DNA of 6,297 nt from an uncultured Bacteroidales bacterium (GTDB lineage Bacteria; Bacteroidota; Bacteroidia; Bacteroidales; Muribaculaceae): positions 1 to 6,297 of the forward strand of contig URZM01000127.1 in the NCBI GenBank assembly GCA_900552315.1, read 5' to 3'. Below, in pieces: positions 4,415 to 6,297 of the stretch (the stretch's first letter is position 1; every line of letters begins with the position of its first letter). The notes below the pieces were generated by a model that was given only the letters and a program-made list of their open reading frames with translations, made no database searches and was not told where the DNA came from. Both the position numbers and the translations under genes were made by a program.

Positions 4415-6214
4415 ATGAAAAGACATGTTTTCGGGCTCGCTGTTGCCCTGTGCTCCCTGACGGCGGTGCAGGCCGGCTCCCTGGATTTCACTTATAATTT
4501 CGACAACGCCCGTATCGGGTGGCTTGGTTACGACAAGACCGAGACCTACGACGTGGCCCTGTTCCTCGACAACCCGTCGCTGGCCGGAGCCAAGGTCACG
4601 GGACTCTCCGTGGCGGTGCCTGAGCAGGGGATAGCCAACCCCGTGGCGTGGCTGTCCTCAGAACTGAAGCTCAAGCGGAAGAATGGCCGCTATCTCAACG
4701 TCCCGGACATAGCCGAGGCCACGGCCACCGTGACCGACGGGGTGCTTTCGGTGACTTTCGCCGAGCCTTACGTCATCCCTGCCGAGGGTGTATATGTGGG
4801 CTATTCCTTCGAGGTGACGGAGCTGGACGCCTCCACCTCCGCGCCTGTGAGCACGGTCCCCGGCTCCGATGAATCCGGACTCTTCCTTCACTCCTCCCGC
4901 ACCAAGACGCGCTGGGCGTCCTTGACAGCCGACACGGGCAGCGTGAGCGCCATGACGGTGCGCCTGCAAGGTGATTTCCCCGCCTCTGCGGCCTATCTGC
5001 TGCCCGGAGAGATTTCCGCTGCTGTGGACCAGCCGTTCAGCGCCACGGTGACGATGGTCAACGGAGGCACACAGCCTGTAACCTCGATAGAATACAGCTA
5101 CAAGGCCGGCGATTGGTCAGGTGTCGGCACAGCCACGCTTGCCACAGCGTTGCCGGGCGGCATTTGCCGCAGCACGGCTTTGGCGCTCAGCTTCATGGGA
5201 GTGCCGGATGTCGGCTCCTTCCCTCTGGAGCTGAAAGTGACCAAAATCAACGGCTCCATTTCCGACTGCGCTCCCACTCAGGGCACACTCGAGGTCTTTC
5301 CTTTCATTCCGGTGAACCGTCCCTTGGTGGAGGAATACACCGGGCTGTGGTGCGGCTATTGTCCGCGTGGCTATATGGCGCTGGAGCTGATGAGGCATAC
5401 CGTGGGAGACCTCTACATAGCTGCGGCCTATCATAGCGGTGACGATATGGCCTTCCGGGGAGACACCCCCAACAGCCCCGGCAGTTATCCGGCCGGATAT
5501 ATAAACCGCAGTGTCTCGACATCTTTCTCGAAGCCTATGGAGGATTGGCAGGATGCCAGGACAACTATGCCTGAGGGTGATGTGTCAGTCTCGGTGAAAT
5601 GGGCCGATTCGGAGAAGAACGCGCTCTCGGCCACAGCCACGTCCCGTTTCATCCGCGATTACGCCAAGGCTGACTACCGCATCCAGTTCATCCTCATTGC
5701 CGACGGACTCGCTTCCCATGATTGGAGACAGCATAACTCCTTTGCCGGCAAGGGTGACGAGTATCCATACATGGACAATGAGTTTGGCCGTATCTTCACC
5801 GAAGGGAAGAGCTACGTCTCGGGTCTCACGTTCAACGATGTGGCGCTCCTCTCCACCGACAAGGAAGGATTTCCCTCTTCCGTCCCCTCCGTCATCGAGG
5901 CCGGGCGCGAGTACTCGTTCTCATACACGTTTGACCTGGGCGGTGTGTCGGACATGCTTCGAGACATGGCTCCGGACAAAATGCGTGTCATAGCCGTGCT
6001 GCTGGACGCCGCTTCCGGCAAGGTAGTGAACAGCAACTCCTCTCCCTATCCGGACGGGAGTCCCTTCGTGGGCATTGTGAAGCACTCCTGTGACCCCGAC
6101 GCGGTGGAGACGGCACGCTACGCCCCTGACGGCACACGCCTGTATGCCCCGGCACCCGGCCTGAACATAATCCGTTACTCTGACGGCTCAGTCCGCAAGG
6201 TGCTGGTACGCTGA
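4415..6214 (+). CDS. Secreted Omp28-like protein with thioredoxin-like CxxC domain and T9SS-like tail
   Basis: This 599-residue exported protein starts with a signal peptide at residues 1-20 (MKRHVFGLAVALCSLTAVQA, cleavage before GSLDF). No lipobox cysteine is present, so it is not an obvious lipoprotein. Residues about 21-205 are an unassigned beta-rich region. Residues about 208-295 look like an Ig/CARDB-like domain with cysteines at 251 and 285 that could pair. Residues about 302-545 resemble the Omp28 family of Bacteroidota: EEYTGLWCGYCPRG places a C313-G-Y-C316 redox motif, and SYPAGYINR (357-365) resembles the cis-proline region of a thioredoxin fold. The tail at 568-599 matches that of the preceding gene. 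The CxxC suggests thiol-disulfide activity in the envelope or outside the cell, but the substrate is unknown. The start at 4415 is the only one that keeps the signal peptide. Expression probably involves passage through the hairpin just upstream. Confidence 0.85.
   Translation: MKRHVFGLAVALCSLTAVQAGSLDFTYNFDNARIGWLGYDKTETYDVALFLDNPSLAGAKVTGLSVAVPEQGIANPVAWLSSELKLKRKNGRYLNVPDIAEATATVTDGVLSVTFAEPYVIPAEGVYVGYSFEVTELDASTSAPVSTVPGSDESGLFLHSSRTKTRWASLTADTGSVSAMTVRLQGDFPASAAYLLPGEISAAVDQPFSATVTMVNGGTQPVTSIEYSYKAGDWSGVGTATLATALPGGICRSTALALSFMGVPDVGSFPLELKVTKINGSISDCAPTQGTLEVFPFIPVNRPLVEEYTGLWCGYCPRGYMALELMRHTVGDLYIAAAYHSGDDMAFRGDTPNSPGSYPAGYINRSVSTSFSKPMEDWQDARTTMPEGDVSVSVKWADSEKNALSATATSRFIRDYAKADYRIQFILIADGLASHDWRQHNSFAGKGDEYPYMDNEFGRIFTEGKSYVSGLTFNDVALLSTDKEGFPSSVPSVIEAGREYSFSYTFDLGGVSDMLRDMAPDKMRVIAVLLDAASGKVVNSNSSPYPDGSPFVGIVKHSCDPDAVETARYAPDGTRLYAPAPGLNIIRYSDGSVRKVLVR
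5351..5362 (+). other. CGYC redox motif of the Omp28-like protein
   Basis: The four codons encode Cys313-Gly-Tyr-Cys316, preceded by LW and followed by PRG. This matches the thioredoxin-fold layout of an aromatic residue, CxxC, then Pro at the start of the active-site helix. Both cysteines are intact, so a catalytic disulfide is possible, though Omp28-type proteins have no well-established substrate. Confidence 0.7.
6116..6211 (+). other. T9SS-like C-terminal tail of the Omp28-like protein
   Basis: The final 32 residues (568-599) align without gaps to the last 32 of the preceding gene, with 21 identities including the unbroken string RYSDGSVRKV. The differences are mostly conservative (V/L, V/I, M/L, K/R). 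Shared tails on otherwise unrelated domain architectures imply a common export or anchoring route. Confidence 0.55.
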
Positions 6215-6241
6215 CTCTCTTCCCCCCCTGATTGGGTGTCG

Positions 6242-6270
6242 GTGGCGGATCTCCTCGCGCCATGTGTTTT
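6242..6270 (+). terminator. Weak hairpin with short T-run after the Omp28-like gene
   Basis: GTGGCG at 6242-6247 can pair with CGCCAT at 6258-6263 (five Watson-Crick pairs plus one G-U) around a 10-base loop, followed by GTGTTTT at 6264-6270. The stem is short and the loop large, so this is only a possible terminator. Nothing else was recognised in 6215-6297. Confidence 0.25.
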
Positions 6271-6297
6271 CTCGGCGGGGTCTATATACTGCGGCGG

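Overview
The window looks like chromosomal DNA from a gut-type Bacteroidota, most likely order Bacteroidales (Muribaculaceae or Prevotellaceae would fit). Four things support this. Promoter-like elements match the Bacteroidota TTTG / TAnnTTTG pattern. The start codons lack strong Shine-Dalgarno sequences. There is a membrane-anchored TPR plus AraC-type regulator of a kind common in this phylum. Two exported proteins end in a short tail resembling the final strands of a type IX secretion (T9SS) sorting domain. Coding DNA is GC-rich, whereas the first ~220 bases are AT-rich and intergenic. No mobile element, CRISPR array, tRNA or rRNA was recognised.

Layout: (1) Bases 1-234 are a divergent control region. 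It holds a near-consensus leftward promoter for a gene lying off the left edge, two 13-bp direct repeats 26 bp apart, a 19-bp palindrome, and a -7-type box pointing right. (2) Bases 322-2049 (+) encode a regulator with an N-terminal export/anchor segment, a TPR-like sensor region predicted to be periplasmic, one transmembrane helix and a C-terminal AraC-type DNA-binding domain. (3) Bases 2050-2221 contain an 11-bp-arm inverted repeat just upstream of a good Bacteroidota promoter. (4) Bases 2222-4333 (+) encode a 703-residue secreted multidomain protein with jelly-roll and fibronectin-III-like domains. (5) A strong hairpin terminator at 4364-4409 ends only 5 bases before the next start codon. 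(6) Bases 4415-6214 (+) encode a 599-residue secreted Omp28-like protein with a thioredoxin-like CxxC domain. (7) Bases 6215-6297 are non-coding, with at most a weak hairpin.

Working model (inference): the membrane-spanning regulator senses an envelope or extracellular signal and acts on one or both neighbouring control regions. The inverted repeat upstream of the second gene's promoter is the best candidate operator. The second and third genes share a nearly identical C-terminal tail (21 of 32 residues), so they are probably exported by the same route. The hairpin between them could set their relative expression by partial termination. No individual component is an unknown family. The least ordinary points are the terminator abutting the third gene's start, the jelly-roll apparently nested inside a fibronectin-III fold, the methionine-rich 15-residue tandem repeat, and the two operator-like repeat clusters.
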